This document shows positions 1 through 9,301 of a DNA stretch of 64,000 nucleotides, in pieces; the stretch's first letter is position 1, and each line of letters opens with the position of its first letter. Under the pieces are notes generated by a model. It was not told the origin of the DNA and searched no databases. It saw nothing but the letters and a program-made list of their open reading frames with translations. Location of the stretch: NCBI RefSeq assembly GCF_000710775.1, contig NZ_JOJP01000001.1, positions 3,154,744 to 3,218,743 of the forward strand, read 5' to 3'. Position numbers and translations under genes: made by a program. The stretch is from Endozoicomonas elysicola. GTDB lineage: Bacteria > Pseudomonadota > Gammaproteobacteria > Pseudomonadales > Endozoicomonadaceae.

Positions 1-293
1 ACCTTTACCAGCAAATAAGCGCCAGAACGCTTGAAATTTATAGTGGTAAATCCAGATGACAGTTTCGCTTTTGTAACAAATCTTCATTTATTCCTGATTA
101 AGGATGGTATATGGTATACGCGCTATTTCATGAGCCACGGCGTTGTCCAGACAGAGTCTTTGTTGTCGGTTATAAGTTTTTCTGGCATGACTGTCGGATT
201 CAACTGCCTGTTTATATAACGGCTTTGATATTAAGAAAAAAGTAGCGTTGAACCAGGCTTTCATCTGGCCAAACCGATGATTAGAGAACGGAG
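1..293. other. Upstream region of icd, no gene recognised
   Basis: No convincing gene is seen here. The only open frame (31-219, plus strand) would encode 62 residues without recognisable motifs and has no clear ribosome binding site. The stretch probably holds the icd promoter, but I could not pick a confident -35/-10 pair. Confidence 0.4.
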
Positions 294-299
294 TTGATA

Positions 300-1556
300 A
301 TGGGATACCAAAAGATCAAGGTGCCTGCCAGCGGTGACAAAATCACTGTCAACGAGGACCTCTCCCTGAATGTTCCAGACACCCCTGTTATTCCTTACAT
401 TGAAGGCGATGGCATTGGTGTTGATGTATCACCAGCAATGCTTAAAGTAGTTGATGCAGCTGTTGAAAAAGCTTACGAAGGTAAGCGCAAAGTTGAGTGG
501 ATGGAAGTCTTCTGTGGTGAAAAAGCGACTCAGGTGTACGATGAAAACACTTGGATGCCGGAAGAAACACTGGAAGCTCTTAAAGAATATGTTGTCAGTA
601 TTAAGGGCCCTCTGACTACCCCTGTGGGTGGAGGCATTCGCTCGCTGAACGTAGCGCTTCGTCAGGAACTGGACCTGTTTGCCTGTATCCGTCCGGTTCG
701 TTGGTTCCAGGGCGTACCAAGTCCTGTTAAAGAGCCAGGAAAGACAGACATGGTCATCTTCCGTGAAAACTCGGAAGACATCTATGCCGGCATCGAGTGG
801 AAAGCTGGTAGTGCAGAAGCAGATAAACTTATTAATTTCCTCCGTGATGAAATGGGTGTTACCAAAATCCGTTTTGAAAAAGATTGCGGTATTGGTGTTA
901 AGCCTGTTTCCAAAGAAGGTACTGAGCGACTGGTAAAAAAAGCCATTCAGTTTGCCATCGATAATAATCGTAAGTCTGTTACCCTGGTTCACAAGGGTAA
1001 CATCATGAAGTTTACTGAAGGCTCTTTCAAAGACTGGGGCTATGAGACTGCCGTAGAATATTTTGGTGGCCAGCCTTTGGATGGTGGTCCATGGCACACT
1101 GTCAAAAACCCGAACACCGGTGAAAACATTGTCATTAAGGATGTCATTGCTGACGCTTTCCTGCAGCAGATTCTCCTTCGCCCTGAAGAGTATGATGTTA
1201 TTGCTACGTTGAACCTCAATGGCGACTACATCTCCGATGCACTGGCAGCTCAGGTAGGTGGTATCGGTATTGCACCTGGTGCAAATATTGGTGCGCCAAC
1301 TGCAGTGTTTGAGGCCACTCACGGTACAGCACCAAAGTACGCAGGTCAGGACAAGGTTAACCCTGGATCTGTTATCCTTTCAGCTGAAATGATGCTCCGC
1401 CACATTGGGTGGAATGAGGCTGCAGATCTCATTATCAAGGGTATGGATGGAGCTATTGCAGCCAAGACCGTTACTTACGACTTTGAGCGACTGATGGACG
1501 GTGCAAAACTGGTCAAGTGCTCTGAGTTTGCTGATGAAATCATTAATCACATGTAA
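300..1556 (+). CDS. icd: NADP-dependent isocitrate dehydrogenase
   Basis: This is the TCA-cycle enzyme that oxidatively decarboxylates isocitrate to 2-oxoglutarate in the cytoplasm, reducing NADP+. The 418-residue product aligns end to end with E. coli Icd. The loop [13 protein letters not shown] carries the serine (about residue 115) that AceK phosphorylates in E. coli, and [10 protein letters not shown] carries the Lys-Tyr pair that marks NADP rather than NAD specificity. The ATG at 300 is preferred over an in-frame TTG at 294, because GAACGGAG at 286-293 is a good ribosome binding site for it and family proteins start here. The gene is monocistronic and ends at a strong terminator. A 297-codon antisense open frame inside it is a shadow. 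Confidence 0.98.
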   Translation: MGYQKIKVPASGDKITVNEDLSLNVPDTPVIPYIEGDGIGVDVSPAMLKVVDAAVEKAYEGKRKVEWMEVFCGEKATQVYDENTWMPEETLEALKEYVVSIKGPLTTPVGGGIRSLNVALRQELDLFACIRPVRWFQGVPSPVKEPGKTDMVIFRENSEDIYAGIEWKAGSAEADKLINFLRDEMGVTKIRFEKDCGIGVKPVSKEGTERLVKKAIQFAIDNNRKSVTLVHKGNIMKFTEGSFKDWGYETAVEYFGGQPLDGGPWHTVKNPNTGENIVIKDVIADAFLQQILLRPEEYDVIATLNLNGDYISDALAAQVGGIGIAPGANIGAPTAVFEATHGTAPKYAGQDKVNPGSVILSAEMMLRHIGWNEAADLIIKGMDGAIAAKTVTYDFERLMDGAKLVKCSEFADEIINHM

Positions 1557-1582
1557 TTTTTTCAGTTAATTTTTAACAAGTT

Positions 1583-1613
1583 AAAGCCGGAAATCCATTT
1601 TCCGGCTTTTTTG
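1583..1613 (+). terminator. Intrinsic terminator of icd
   Basis: A perfect 9-bp stem (AAAGCCGGA at 1583-1591 with TCCGGCTTT at 1601-1609) and a 9-nt loop are followed by a T run, 26 nt after the icd stop codon. Confidence 0.9.
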
Positions 1614-1934
1614 TATTAAACCTGTTCACTATAAGTTTTTCTCATTTTTCTCACTTCTGACAAATACGTTATCTGATCAATTTCTGGTAGCTCATCATTG
1701 TGATTTGCTCAAGTATCTTTAGAATGAGAAGGGAAGTCTTGGCAATATTGTCAATTTCTTAATATATGTGCACTAAATTTATCTTCTGTTATCAAATGTC
1801 TGTAAACAGTGCCGATCAGTTATTTGTACTCGTTGTTTTTATTATGATTGGCAGTAGTAGCTTTAGGCATCATTATTGTGGTGCGAGTTACCAGACAGTA
1901 AAGTTGGATATTGAAGGTTGGCAGTCATAAAACC
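1614..1934. other. Intergenic region between icd and clpS
   Basis: About 320 bp of AT-rich DNA without a recognisable gene. In Pseudomonas a cold-shock gene (cspD) lies between icd and clpS. I looked for the conserved CspD start (a GTVKWFN-like motif) and did not find it. The region presumably carries the clpS-clpA promoter. Confidence 0.5.
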
Positions 1935-2291
1935 ATGAGTAATCTCGAACTGTTTCGTCTAAGCTTGGAAAAAGAGGGAGAGGAACAGGAAGGTGATCTG
2001 GACGTTGCAGTCGTTCCGGAAAAAACTAGACTGGCTCCCCCTCCCATGTATCAGGTCTTGCTCCTGAACGATGATTTTACACCAATGGATTTTGTTGTTG
2101 AGGTACTGGGGAAGTTTTTCAGTATGCCGGAGGAGAAGGCGACTCAAATTATGCTGATGGTACACACTCAGGGAAAAGCAGTTTGTGGTGTATACAGCAA
2201 GGATGTCGCGGAAACCAAGGCTCAGCAGGTTAATGAATATTCCAGAGAAAACGACCATCCCCTGCTGTGCAAGACAGAAAAGGCCAATTAG
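1935..2291 (+). CDS. clpS: ATP-dependent Clp protease adaptor ClpS
   Basis: ClpS is the N-recognin that binds destabilising N-terminal residues (Leu, Phe, Tyr, Trp) and hands substrates to ClpA-ClpP. The 118-residue protein has a charged flexible N-terminal tail followed by the ClpS core. [20 protein letters not shown] contains the Asn-Asp pair that contacts the substrate alpha-amino group, and the protein ends with the ENDHPLLC segment. The ATG at 1935 gives the normal family length; an in-frame TTG at 1911 would add eight residues. Its 3' end lies 20 nt before clpA, so the two are probably co-transcribed. Confidence 0.97.
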   Translation: MSNLELFRLSLEKEGEEQEGDLDVAVVPEKTRLAPPPMYQVLLLNDDFTPMDFVVEVLGKFFSMPEEKATQIMLMVHTQGKAVCGVYSKDVAETKAQQVNEYSRENDHPLLCKTEKAN

Positions 2292-2311
2292 CGTTTTCAA
2301 GGTTACACCAT

Positions 2312-4618
2312 ATGCTCAACAAAGACCTCGAAGCAACACTGAATAATGCATTTAAAGATGCCCGTGATAACCGTCATGAATTTATGACTGTGGAGCACCT
2401 TTTACTTGCCTTGCTTGATAATGAGTCCGCAGCAAGAGTCCTGGTTTCTTGTGGCATTGATCTCAATAAACTTCGCCAGGATCTCACAGAGTTTGTCAGC
2501 TCAACAACACCACTAATCTCTGATAATGACAATGAGCGAGAAACTCAGCCAACACTTGGTTTTCAAAGAGTGCTCCAGCGGGCTGTTTTTCATGTTCAAA
2601 GTTCAGGTAAGAAAGAGGTTACCGGAGCTAATGTACTTGTCGCGATATTTAGTGAGCAGGAGAGTCAGGCTGTTTACTTCCTGAAACAGCAGGATGTAGC
2701 TCGAATAGATGTTGTTAATTTTATCGCCCATGGCATTTCCAAAACCCCGGGTCAGGAGCTTGAAGAGCTTGGTCATGATCTGACTGATGATATGGAGCCA
2801 GAATCACCAAGCGGTAGCAGCAAGAATCCTCTTAAGCTATACGCTACTGATCTGAACGATCAGGCTCGCCTTGGTAGAATTGATCCACTGGTTGGCCGGG
2901 CTGAAGAAGTTGAGCGTGTGTGCCAGATTCTAACTCGTCGCCGTAAGAACAACCCATTACTGGTTGGTGAGGCCGGCGTGGGAAAGACAGCCATTGCTGA
3001 AGGTCTTGCCCGGCGTATTGTTGATGGTGATGTGCCAGAAGTCCTGTCCAAGGCTGTTGTGTATTCTCTGGACCTGGGCTCGCTTCTGGCTGGCACCAAG
3101 TATCGCGGCGATTTCGAAAAGAGATTCAAACAGTTACTGAGTGAACTTAAGAAGCATGATCATGCTATTTTGTTCATTGATGAGATTCATACCATCATAG
3201 GTGCGGGTGCGGCATCGGGCGGTGTCATGGATGCATCAAACCTTCTTAAGCCAATGCTCACCTCTGGAGAGTTACGCTGCATCGGCTCGACAACGTTTCA
3301 GGAATTCCGTGGCATTTTTGAAAAAGATCGAGCTCTTGCCCGAAGGTTCCAGAAAGTCGATATTACTGAGCCCAGTGTTGAAGATACTATCCAAATCCTT
3401 CTTGGGCTTAAGAAAAAATTCGAAGAACATCATGAAATCCAATACCTTGATGAAGCATTAAAAGCAGCTGCCGAATTAGCTGGTCGTTATATCAATGACC
3501 GTCATATGCCGGATAAGGCTATTGATGTTATTGATGAAGCGGGGGCCTATCAGCGTCTCCAGCCCGAAGAAAGCAGAAAGAAAGTCATTGATGTTGATGA
3601 TGTAGAAAGCATCGTAGCAAAGATGGCAAGAATTCCGCCTAAGTCAGTTTCTTCTTCTGATAAAGAGTTACTCGGCAAGCTTGAACGCAACCTGAAAATG
3701 GTAGTTTTTGGTCAGGATGACGCGATTGCGTCTTTATCTACTGCCATTAAATTATCCAGGGCAGGGCTCAAGGCGCCTGAAAAACCCGTTGGTTCTTTCT
3801 TATTCTCAGGCCCAACCGGGGTTGGTAAAACAGAGGTTTGTCGTCAATTGGCTAAAGCTCTTGGTATTGAGCTGGTGCGCTTTGATATGTCTGAGTACAT
3901 GGAGGCACACACCGTATCAAGGTTAATTGGCGCGCCTCCAGGTTACGTTGGTTTTGATCAGGGTGGTCTGCTCACTGAAGCTATTAATAAAACACCTCAC
4001 TGTGTTTTATTACTGGATGAGATTGAAAAGGGTCACTCTGATGTCTTTAACCTGCTATTACAGGTTATGGATCACGGCACTCTGACGGATAACAATGGTC
4101 GTAAAGCCGACTTCCGCAACGTCATTCTTATCATGACCACTAATGCGGGCGCTGCGAATATGACCCGAAGCTCAATTGGCTTCCTGGAGCAGGATCACAC
4201 GACTGATGGCAATGAAGCTATCAAGAAGACGTTTACACCTGAGTTCAGAAATCGGCTGGATGCGATTATTCCTTTTGCCTCACTGAATGACGATATCATT
4301 AAACATGTTGTCGATAAGTTCCTGACTGAGCTGCAGGCCCAGTTGGATGAAAAGCGGGTTCAGTTAGATGTTGATGATAAGGCCAGAGGCTGGTTAGCTG
4401 AAAAGGGATTTGATCGTCAAATGGGTGCAAGACCCATGGGACGAATCATTCAAGAGCATTTGAAGAAGCCAATGGCTGAACAGATTCTCTTCGGTAAGCT
4501 TGCGGAGAATGGCGGCAACGTTAAAGTTACGGTTCGAAAAGGGGAGCTTTACCTTAAGTTTGAGGCAGCCAAAAGCAGAGCTTCAGATCTTGAGGCTATC
4601 GATGGTGGTGCGGGGTAG
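2312..4618 (+). CDS. clpA: ATP-dependent Clp protease ATP-binding subunit ClpA
   Basis: ClpA is the AAA+ unfoldase that threads substrates into the ClpP chamber. The product is 768 residues long. The N-terminal ClpS/substrate-binding domain contains [14 protein letters not shown], as in E. coli. The first AAA+ module has Walker A GEAGVGKT (about 219-226) and Walker [10 protein letters not shown], and the second has Walker A GPTGVGKT (about 501-508). An IGF tripeptide in the second module corresponds to the IGL-type ClpP-docking loop. The start chosen is ATG 2312 with AAGG upstream, matching the MLN start of E. coli ClpA. A longer frame from 2267 would overlap clpS. No clpP lies in the window. 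Confidence 0.98.
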   Translation: MLNKDLEATLNNAFKDARDNRHEFMTVEHLLLALLDNESAARVLVSCGIDLNKLRQDLTEFVSSTTPLISDNDNERETQPTLGFQRVLQRAVFHVQSSGKKEVTGANVLVAIFSEQESQAVYFLKQQDVARIDVVNFIAHGISKTPGQELEELGHDLTDDMEPESPSGSSKNPLKLYATDLNDQARLGRIDPLVGRAEEVERVCQILTRRRKNNPLLVGEAGVGKTAIAEGLARRIVDGDVPEVLSKAVVYSLDLGSLLAGTKYRGDFEKRFKQLLSELKKHDHAILFIDEIHTIIGAGAASGGVMDASNLLKPMLTSGELRCIGSTTFQEFRGIFEKDRALARRFQKVDITEPSVEDTIQILLGLKKKFEEHHEIQYLDEALKAAAELAGRYINDRHMPDKAIDVIDEAGAYQRLQPEESRKKVIDVDDVESIVAKMARIPPKSVSSSDKELLGKLERNLKMVVFGQDDAIASLSTAIKLSRAGLKAPEKPVGSFLFSGPTGVGKTEVCRQLAKALGIELVRFDMSEYMEAHTVSRLIGAPPGYVGFDQGGLLTEAINKTPHCVLLLDEIEKGHSDVFNLLLQVMDHGTLTDNNGRKADFRNVILIMTTNAGAANMTRSSIGFLEQDHTTDGNEAIKKTFTPEFRNRLDAIIPFASLNDDIIKHVVDKFLTELQAQLDEKRVQLDVDDKARGWLAEKGFDRQMGARPMGRIIQEHLKKPMAEQILFGKLAENGGNVKVTVRKGELYLKFEAAKSRASDLEAIDGGAG

Positions 4619-4630
4619 AAGTAGAAAACT

Positions 4631-4653
4631 CAGGGGCTGAGTGCCCCTGTTTT
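4631..4653. terminator. Bidirectional terminator between clpA and infA
   Basis: A 7-bp stem CAGGGGC/GCCCCTG (4631-4637 with 4643-4649) is followed by TTTT on the plus strand and by a T-rich run on the minus strand. It lies exactly between two convergent genes. Confidence 0.75.
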
Positions 4654-4870
4654 AGCGAGAACGGTAAGTGATTCGACCTTTGGTCAGATCATATGGAGTG
4701 AGTTCTACTTTTACCCGGTCGCCAGTCAGAATTCGGATATAATTTTTGCGCATTTTGCCGGAAATGTGTGCAGTGACAACATGACCATTTTCCAGTTCTA
4801 CACGAAACATGGTATTTGGAAGGGTGTCGATAACAACACCCTCCATTTCCAGACTCTCTTCTTTTGCCAT
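4652..4870 (-). CDS. infA: Translation initiation factor IF-1
   Basis: IF-1 is a 72-residue OB-fold protein that occupies the ribosomal A site during initiation. The sequence starts [13 protein letters not shown] and ends with the basic [11 protein letters not shown] tail. Length and sequence match the bacterial family throughout. It is convergent with clpA, and a GAGGTAG ribosome binding site lies just upstream on the minus strand. The clpA-infA-bpt-aat neighbourhood is conserved in gammaproteobacteria. Confidence 0.98.
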   Translation of the reverse strand: MAKEESLEMEGVVIDTLPNTMFRVELENGHVVTAHISGKMRKNYIRILTGDRVKVELTPYDLTKGRITYRSR

Positions 4871-4972
4871 TAAATAACTACCTCAGAGGGGTTGGTACGG
4901 CTTGATTAAATTTGCTGGGCATTCTGCCTGAAAATAATTTGTAAAGCAAAGCACCCTTGATCTGCAAGAGAA

Positions 4973-5680
4973 TTATTTCAATTGCCTCCACTCCTGACTG
5001 ATATAAAGTTCAACAGGACGGTACTCAATTTTGTAATTCATTTTCTGACAGTTTCGGATCCAATAGCCAAGCTGGAGATAGGGTAATCCCAGCTTTTTCG
5101 CTTCCTGAATGAGCCATAAAATACAATATTTTCCAAGGCTGCGCTGCGAGAAATCAGGGTCGTAAAAGGTATAGATAGCCGAAAGGCTAGTTTTCAGGTG
5201 GTCTACGACAGATACTGCCAGTAGCTGTCCTTTAAGTCGGAATTCATAGAATGAAGTAAACGGGGGGCTCTCCACCAAGAATGGTGAGTATTGCTCAACA
5301 GATGCAGGATACATGTCACCATCCTGATGGCATTGGTTGATGTAGCGCTCATACAGCTGATAATGCTCATCCTGGTAACTTGCTGGCACCCGATCCACCA
5401 TCAGGCTCAAATTTCTGTTCCAGGTCTTTCGCTGTGTTCTTCGCATCATAAAGAGTTTAACCGGTATTCTTGCCGGTATACATGCTTTGCAATGACTGCA
5501 GTGTGGCCGGTATATGTGTTGCCCGCTTCTTCGAAATCCTAACTCAGCAAGATCGCTGCATAACTGTTGATCAAGTAAAATCTCGGGATCCATGAATAAT
5601 GTGGTTGCCTGCTCCTCTGGCAGATAACTGCACTCATGGGGTTGTGTGGCATAAAATTTCAGATCTTTGTACTGGCTCAT
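4973..5680 (-). CDS. bpt: Aspartate/glutamate leucyltransferase Bpt (Ate family)
   Basis: Bpt transfers leucine from Leu-tRNA to proteins with N-terminal Asp or Glu, turning secondary into primary N-degrons for ClpS. The 235-residue protein has the N-terminal cysteine-rich arginyltransferase-type region (HCSHCKACIPARIPV) and the C-terminal GNAT-like core with the LQLGYWIRNC and MNYKIEYRP segments typical of the family. Its ATG overlaps the aat stop codon (TAATG at 5682-5678), so translation is probably coupled. It belongs to the two-gene aat-bpt operon. Confidence 0.95.
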   Translation of the reverse strand: MSQYKDLKFYATQPHECSYLPEEQATTLFMDPEILLDQQLCSDLAELGFRRSGQHIYRPHCSHCKACIPARIPVKLFMMRRTQRKTWNRNLSLMVDRVPASYQDEHYQLYERYINQCHQDGDMYPASVEQYSPFLVESPPFTSFYEFRLKGQLLAVSVVDHLKTSLSAIYTFYDPDFSQRSLGKYCILWLIQEAKKLGLPYLQLGYWIRNCQKMNYKIEYRPVELYISQEWRQLK

Positions 5681-6408
5681 TATTGATGGTCATTCCATTG
5701 CCATTCCTGTTTCCAGTTTGCACAGGAAGACATCTCTGAGCAATACCGTTTGAGATAATCAGAAAATTGATTTCTGGGCATCAACCAGGCTCCCATTGAT
5801 TCAAGGTGAGCCGAATGAATCTGGCAATCGACTAACTCAAACTGCCATCTGGAAAGCTGGTCTGACAGTGCGGCCATGGCAATCTTTGAAGTGTTGTTTT
5901 CGATGCTGAACATGGATTCAGCATAAAAGATCTTACCCAGAGCAACGCCGTAGAGACCTCCAACCAATTTGCCTGTCTGCCAGATCTCAACAGAGTGGGC
6001 ATAGCCGGCATTATGTAATGCTAAATAGGCATTAATCATATCGGTGGTAATCCAGGTGCCTTCCGAGTCTCGGCGAATAGCTGCACAGCCATGCATCACT
6101 GCGGGAAAATCATAATCAAAGGTAACCTGATAAATGTTCTTTCGAAGCAGCTTTCTCAGGGATCGAGAAATATGAAGCTCCCCTGGGGTGAAAACCATTC
6201 TTGGTGATGGAGACCACCACAGGATCGGATCACCATCGTTAAACCAGGGAAAAATGCCCCGCTGATAGGCCATGACCAACGTATTCACTTGCAGGTTCCC
6301 CCCAACAGCCAATAAGCCCTCTGGTTTCTCAAGCGCATAATCCAAAGGAGGGAATTCAGTAACATTTTCAGGCAAGAAGGTAATTGTGTCTCGCATTATT
6401 CCAAGCAC
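5680..6408 (-). CDS. aat: Leucyl/phenylalanyl-tRNA--protein transferase
   Basis: Aat adds Leu or Phe from aminoacyl-tRNA to proteins with N-terminal Lys or Arg, marking them for ClpS-ClpAP. The 242-residue protein contains the family motifs GLLAVGGNL, YQRGIFPWF, WWSPSPRMV, EGTWIT and GGLYGVALG. A second in-frame ATG lies four codons in, giving MRDTITFLPE, and may be the true start. It is the first gene of the aat-bpt operon, which together with clpSA places the complete bacterial N-degron set within 5 kb. Confidence 0.96.
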   Translation of the reverse strand: MLGIMRDTITFLPENVTEFPPLDYALEKPEGLLAVGGNLQVNTLVMAYQRGIFPWFNDGDPILWWSPSPRMVFTPGELHISRSLRKLLRKNIYQVTFDYDFPAVMHGCAAIRRDSEGTWITTDMINAYLALHNAGYAHSVEIWQTGKLVGGLYGVALGKIFYAESMFSIENNTSKIAMAALSDQLSRWQFELVDCQIHSAHLESMGAWLMPRNQFSDYLKRYCSEMSSCANWKQEWQWNDHQ

Positions 6409-6780
6409 TTGTTTAGAGCGTTATTTTCATAAAGTACAATACATCATTAACTCATACCTGCAATGAGGTTATCCTATAATACTGGCTGATCATATGGCTT
6501 TTCGCGCCGGCTATATTGTCATCTGGCAACATCGGATTTGGAATTGGGCGATTATGCCCGCAATAATTTTCGGAATTTTCCAGTCAGAGCTTTTCATATC
6601 CTGTTTTATGTATTAGAATCCGCCACCTAGTCTACTGATATTCTGCTATTTACCAGCCGCTTAATGAAGAATAACTCATATCTTCTTAATTTTTCTCTCG
6701 CTTCAGTGCGTAAACGTCGCGCTGGTAGAAGCTTTTTATTTTTTCCTATCCAATAAAACTCCCCGGAGGTAATCGAATCT
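6409..6780. other. Divergent intergenic region between aat and the coiled-coil gene
   Basis: About 370 bp without a recognisable gene. A perfect TATAAT lies at 6475-6480 on the plus strand, but no good -35 box is found at the right distance, so I do not call a promoter. Promoters for both flanking genes are expected here. Confidence 0.4.
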
Positions 6781-7176
6781 ATGGGTACCCTGAGCATGGG
6801 CGGAAGTATTGATACAAGCAATGAAATGGATATCATTGAACAGCAACGCCTGGCAGCTCTTATTGAAATTACAGAGCAGCACAATCGGGAAGTAAGTCAG
6901 CTCAAATCTCGCCTGGAAACTGCTGAGAAGAAAGCTGAAAAATCCGCTGCCCAGCTGAAAAATATGGAAAATGAGCTGAAAGACCTGAGAGCTAGCAATC
7001 CTGACCGAATGAAGAAGCAAATCAAGCGTCTTCAAGAGCAGAATCGTACGCTCACTGGTGAAAACAGCGGCCTGAAGAGCAAACAAAAGCAGCTTACTCA
7101 GCAGCTGAACACAGCGACTCAAGAGCTTGAGCAATTGAAGTCTGAAGAAGCTGAAGCAGAAACTGAGAAGGCATAA
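6781..7176 (+). CDS. Small coiled-coil protein of unknown function
   Basis: The 131-residue product is not assigned to a known family. After about 17 residues it is almost entirely charged heptad-like sequence rich in Glu, Lys, Gln and Leu, which predicts one long coiled coil to the acidic C-terminus. There is no signal peptide or membrane segment, so a cytoplasmic location is likely. A strong ribosome binding site GGAGGT at about 6764-6769 supports translation, with the first ATG at 6781 slightly far away. In-frame ATGs at 6796 and 6826 are alternatives. The function cannot be inferred. Confidence 0.75.
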   Translation: MGTLSMGGSIDTSNEMDIIEQQRLAALIEITEQHNREVSQLKSRLETAEKKAEKSAAQLKNMENELKDLRASNPDRMKKQIKRLQEQNRTLTGENSGLKSKQKQLTQQLNTATQELEQLKSEEAEAETEKA

Positions 7177-7210
7177 TTCTATTAAGCTGAATTAGCAGTT
7201 CAGTAGGCAT

Positions 7211-7249
7211 CCGGTAACTACTCAATCCCGTGCGTTGGGCTGTTACCGG
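7211..7249. repeat. Inverted repeat after the coiled-coil gene
   Basis: CCGGTAAC (7211-7218) and GTTACCGG (7242-7249) form a perfect 8-bp stem around a 23-nt loop. No T run follows, so it is not a standard terminator. It may be an RNA hairpin in the leader of the next gene or a 3' end structure of the previous one. Confidence 0.4.
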
Positions 7250-7418
7250 TAGGCAAGCTGCAGGACATCTTTGTGCTGCTGGCTATGACATAATTCAGAT
7301 AACCGCACATCCGCATGGCCAGACATTCCACATACCTGCATTTCTGATGCTAACCCCGTATATTTGAATTAGACTGTTTTTCTGTCTTTATTCAATAATC
7401 AATACTAGGAGTGCAAGT

Positions 7419-7697
7419 ATGAGTGAGTGGATTTCCTGTCAATATGACAATATTGATCACATTGAAAAAACCTTTGTATTTAAGAAATACTCTCGTGCCC
7501 TGGCATTTTGTAATGCCATTGCTTGCCTTGCCGAAGCACACATCCATCACCCTCGCATTGTGATTGAGTGGGGAAGGGTTTCTGTGGCCTGGGGAACCCA
7601 TCAGTCAGATGAGGGAAGTGGTGTGCTTGCTATTGATAAAGCATTGGCTCAGCGTTGTGATGCACTGTATGAACAGCTTAATCTCCCTCTCTCCTGA
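7419..7697 (+). CDS. Pterin-4-alpha-carbinolamine dehydratase-like protein
   Basis: Enzymes of this family (PhhB/PCD) dehydrate 4a-hydroxytetrahydrobiopterin during recycling of the pterin cofactor of aromatic amino acid hydroxylases. The 92-residue length fits the family. The core EAHIHHPRIVIEW, a later WGTH and GVLAIDKALA correspond to the family pattern of HHP, then TH, then a D-x-x-x-A helix. AGGAG lies about 10 nt before the ATG. No phenylalanine hydroxylase gene is nearby, so the physiological partner is unknown. The family assignment is likely; the exact function is inferred. Confidence 0.8.
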   Translation: MSEWISCQYDNIDHIEKTFVFKKYSRALAFCNAIACLAEAHIHHPRIVIEWGRVSVAWGTHQSDEGSGVLAIDKALAQRCDALYEQLNLPLS

Positions 7698-8098
7698 CAT
7701 CTTGTTCGTGCAGCCCAGACACAGCCCCCTCGGGTTGCACTCGACTTGAAGAGTATTCAACTGCTGTACTAAGCAGAGCACTCACCTATCAATAGTATTC
7801 AGTTCTTGGTTATTCCATACGTTGCAAAACAGTATTCTATCTCTGCCAGAGAGAGTAGCTCAGCCCTTATGCTCCGGTTTATGGATGATTAAATGGAAAA
7901 AAACAGCGCAAAACTCTAATTCTTTTAACGCATCTTATTATTATGAAAAGGTCTTAAAATTCAATGGACGTATTCTGATTCTGAATCATACTTATCATGC
8001 TGATTTGATCGACTTCCCCCTACGATTGAATCAGCCTAGGTCAGAAATGACCTTGGTACTTGGATTGTGTACCTATGTTTCACTCCTAATGGTCTTAG
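7698..8098 (+). other. ORF-poor stretch, possible small-RNA locus
   Basis: No convincing coding gene is seen. A 106-codon frame (7822-8142) runs through the terminator at 8099-8136 and resembles no family. Two stacked plus-strand terminators begin only at 8099, about 400 nt after the previous stop codon. Something transcribed on the plus strand therefore ends there: either a long 3' UTR of the pterin dehydratase gene or an independent small RNA. Confidence 0.35.
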
Positions 8099-8136
8099 CC
8101 CGTGTCTTCTTCCCCCAGAAGCGCGGGTTTCTTTTT
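8099..8136 (+). terminator. Strong intrinsic terminator
   Basis: A lower 7-bp stem (8099-8105 with 8121-8127, two G-U pairs), a one-base bulge and an upper 4-bp stem (8107-8110 with 8117-8120) close a CCCCC-rich loop. TTTCTTTTT follows. It works on the plus strand only. Confidence 0.75.
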
Positions 8137-8156
8137 GCCTGACCATCAGGCTTTTT
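8137..8156 (+). terminator. Second, adjacent intrinsic terminator
   Basis: GCCTGA-CCA-TCAGGC (8137-8151) is followed by TTTTT, directly after the previous T run. The tandem arrangement makes readthrough into the convergent gene at 8164 unlikely. Confidence 0.7.
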
Positions 8157-8163
8157 ACCTCAT

Positions 8164-9102
8164 TTAATGCGTTGATATTGGACCACTCTCACCACCATCC
8201 TTCTTATTATCGGCTAGAAAGAACGAGGAGTCTTGCAGACTTTCATCATCAACAGAGCTTTCTTTTTGCAACTGCCGGATTTGCTTGGAAGACATATAGA
8301 AGTCAGCCTCTTTTCCTTCGAGCACTCCATGCCCATGCCATGGCAGCAGACGATAATCTGCGTGATGACCGTAATCCAGAAATGGATACTTTATGATCTG
8401 AAAGTAGGGGGAGTAATCAAAGTCACTAGGGGTGCAGAGTTTTGGGTTTCGCTGAAAAAGCTGAACACCCGACTCACCATCATGTTTAACTAATGGCAGT
8501 ATCGGAAAATGGATAAAGCTAAAAGCTTCAGCAATCATTGTGGAGCAGACTGTTTTGGTTTCCTGGCCCGGAGAATGCTGAAACAGTGAAGAGCCAAGAC
8601 GTCTTGGAAGAAAAGAGTAGGGGAAGAAAAATCTGGCTAAATCAAGAATTTGCCGGACGTTGTAATCCATGCCTAACCTGCTGATCGCATAATGCACCAC
8701 TTTCTGACTATCACTGTAGCTGATACCTTTAGGCCGGCAGATTCGTAAATGTTCTCCTTTGTAGCTATTCAGTGGTTGAATGGCTGTGCCTACCCCCAAC
8801 TCACTTTCTATGACCAGCTGTTCATCAGGAGACCCACCATAAGATTTGCTGACAATCTGCCGGACCCTATCATCCTCAATATCATGAAGTCGACCAATAT
8901 AAAGCATTGCATGAGACCATGGGCTTTGAGTTGTCTGCTTAATCACCTGACTGACCCTGGAACGCCCTTCAACCAAGAGGACATCGCAGGGCTTAACTTC
9001 ATGGCGTATACGTTGGAAATCGCATAGTGGGCTGTCTTTTTCCTGAGTATTGCGACTCAGCCAGTCAGTCAGATATCCCGCAACCATTTTGAAAAGTTCC
9101 AT
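8164..9102 (-). CDS. YiiX/YebB-like permuted NlpC/P60 (papain-fold) hydrolase
   Basis: The 312-residue protein has the hallmarks of the circularly permuted NlpC/P60 superfamily. A small beta segment PCDVLLVEG is followed by the histidine motif PWSHAMLYIG (His-64), an acidic position VIES (about Glu-99) and, later in the chain, the cysteine motif VCSTMIAEAF (Cys-186). Permuted members such as YiiX and viral G6R-type proteins act on lipid or peptide amide/ester bonds; the substrate here cannot be told. There is no signal peptide, so the protein is probably cytoplasmic or peripheral to the membrane. The ATG at 9102 has GGAG close upstream. The acidic, serine-rich C-terminal 40 residues look disordered. 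Confidence 0.8.
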   Translation of the reverse strand: MELFKMVAGYLTDWLSRNTQEKDSPLCDFQRIRHEVKPCDVLLVEGRSRVSQVIKQTTQSPWSHAMLYIGRLHDIEDDRVRQIVSKSYGGSPDEQLVIESELGVGTAIQPLNSYKGEHLRICRPKGISYSDSQKVVHYAISRLGMDYNVRQILDLARFFFPYSFLPRRLGSSLFQHSPGQETKTVCSTMIAEAFSFIHFPILPLVKHDGESGVQLFQRNPKLCTPSDFDYSPYFQIIKYPFLDYGHHADYRLLPWHGHGVLEGKEADFYMSSKQIRQLQKESSVDDESLQDSSFFLADNKKDGGESGPISTH

Positions 9103-9301
9103 GCTCCAACCCTGGACCCAATATTTATTCCTTTATGTTAGCATTTGTGATGGTTACGATTATAAATAGAGATATTATTGACAGCTTTTCATGTGTTTTA
9201 GCACTTACTCTGGCAGCACACTGAAAAACACCAAAAAATTGATATTTCCTTATTGTTCGAAATAGTGGATAAGCCAATCATTGCCAATGGGAGAAGTCAT
9301 T

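Noticed and set aside
31-219. 62-codon open frame before icd
   Set aside because: It starts at a non-ATG codon without ribosome binding site and has no motif.
429-1322. 297-codon open frame antisense to icd
   Set aside because: It lies wholly inside icd, has no family resemblance and follows from the codon use of the real gene.
1614-1934. Expected cspD gene between icd and clpS
   Set aside because: No frame with the cold-shock motif is present on either strand here.
7822-8142. 106-codon open frame on the plus strand
   Set aside because: It has no good ribosome binding site, runs through a strong terminator and resembles no protein; the region is better seen as noncoding.
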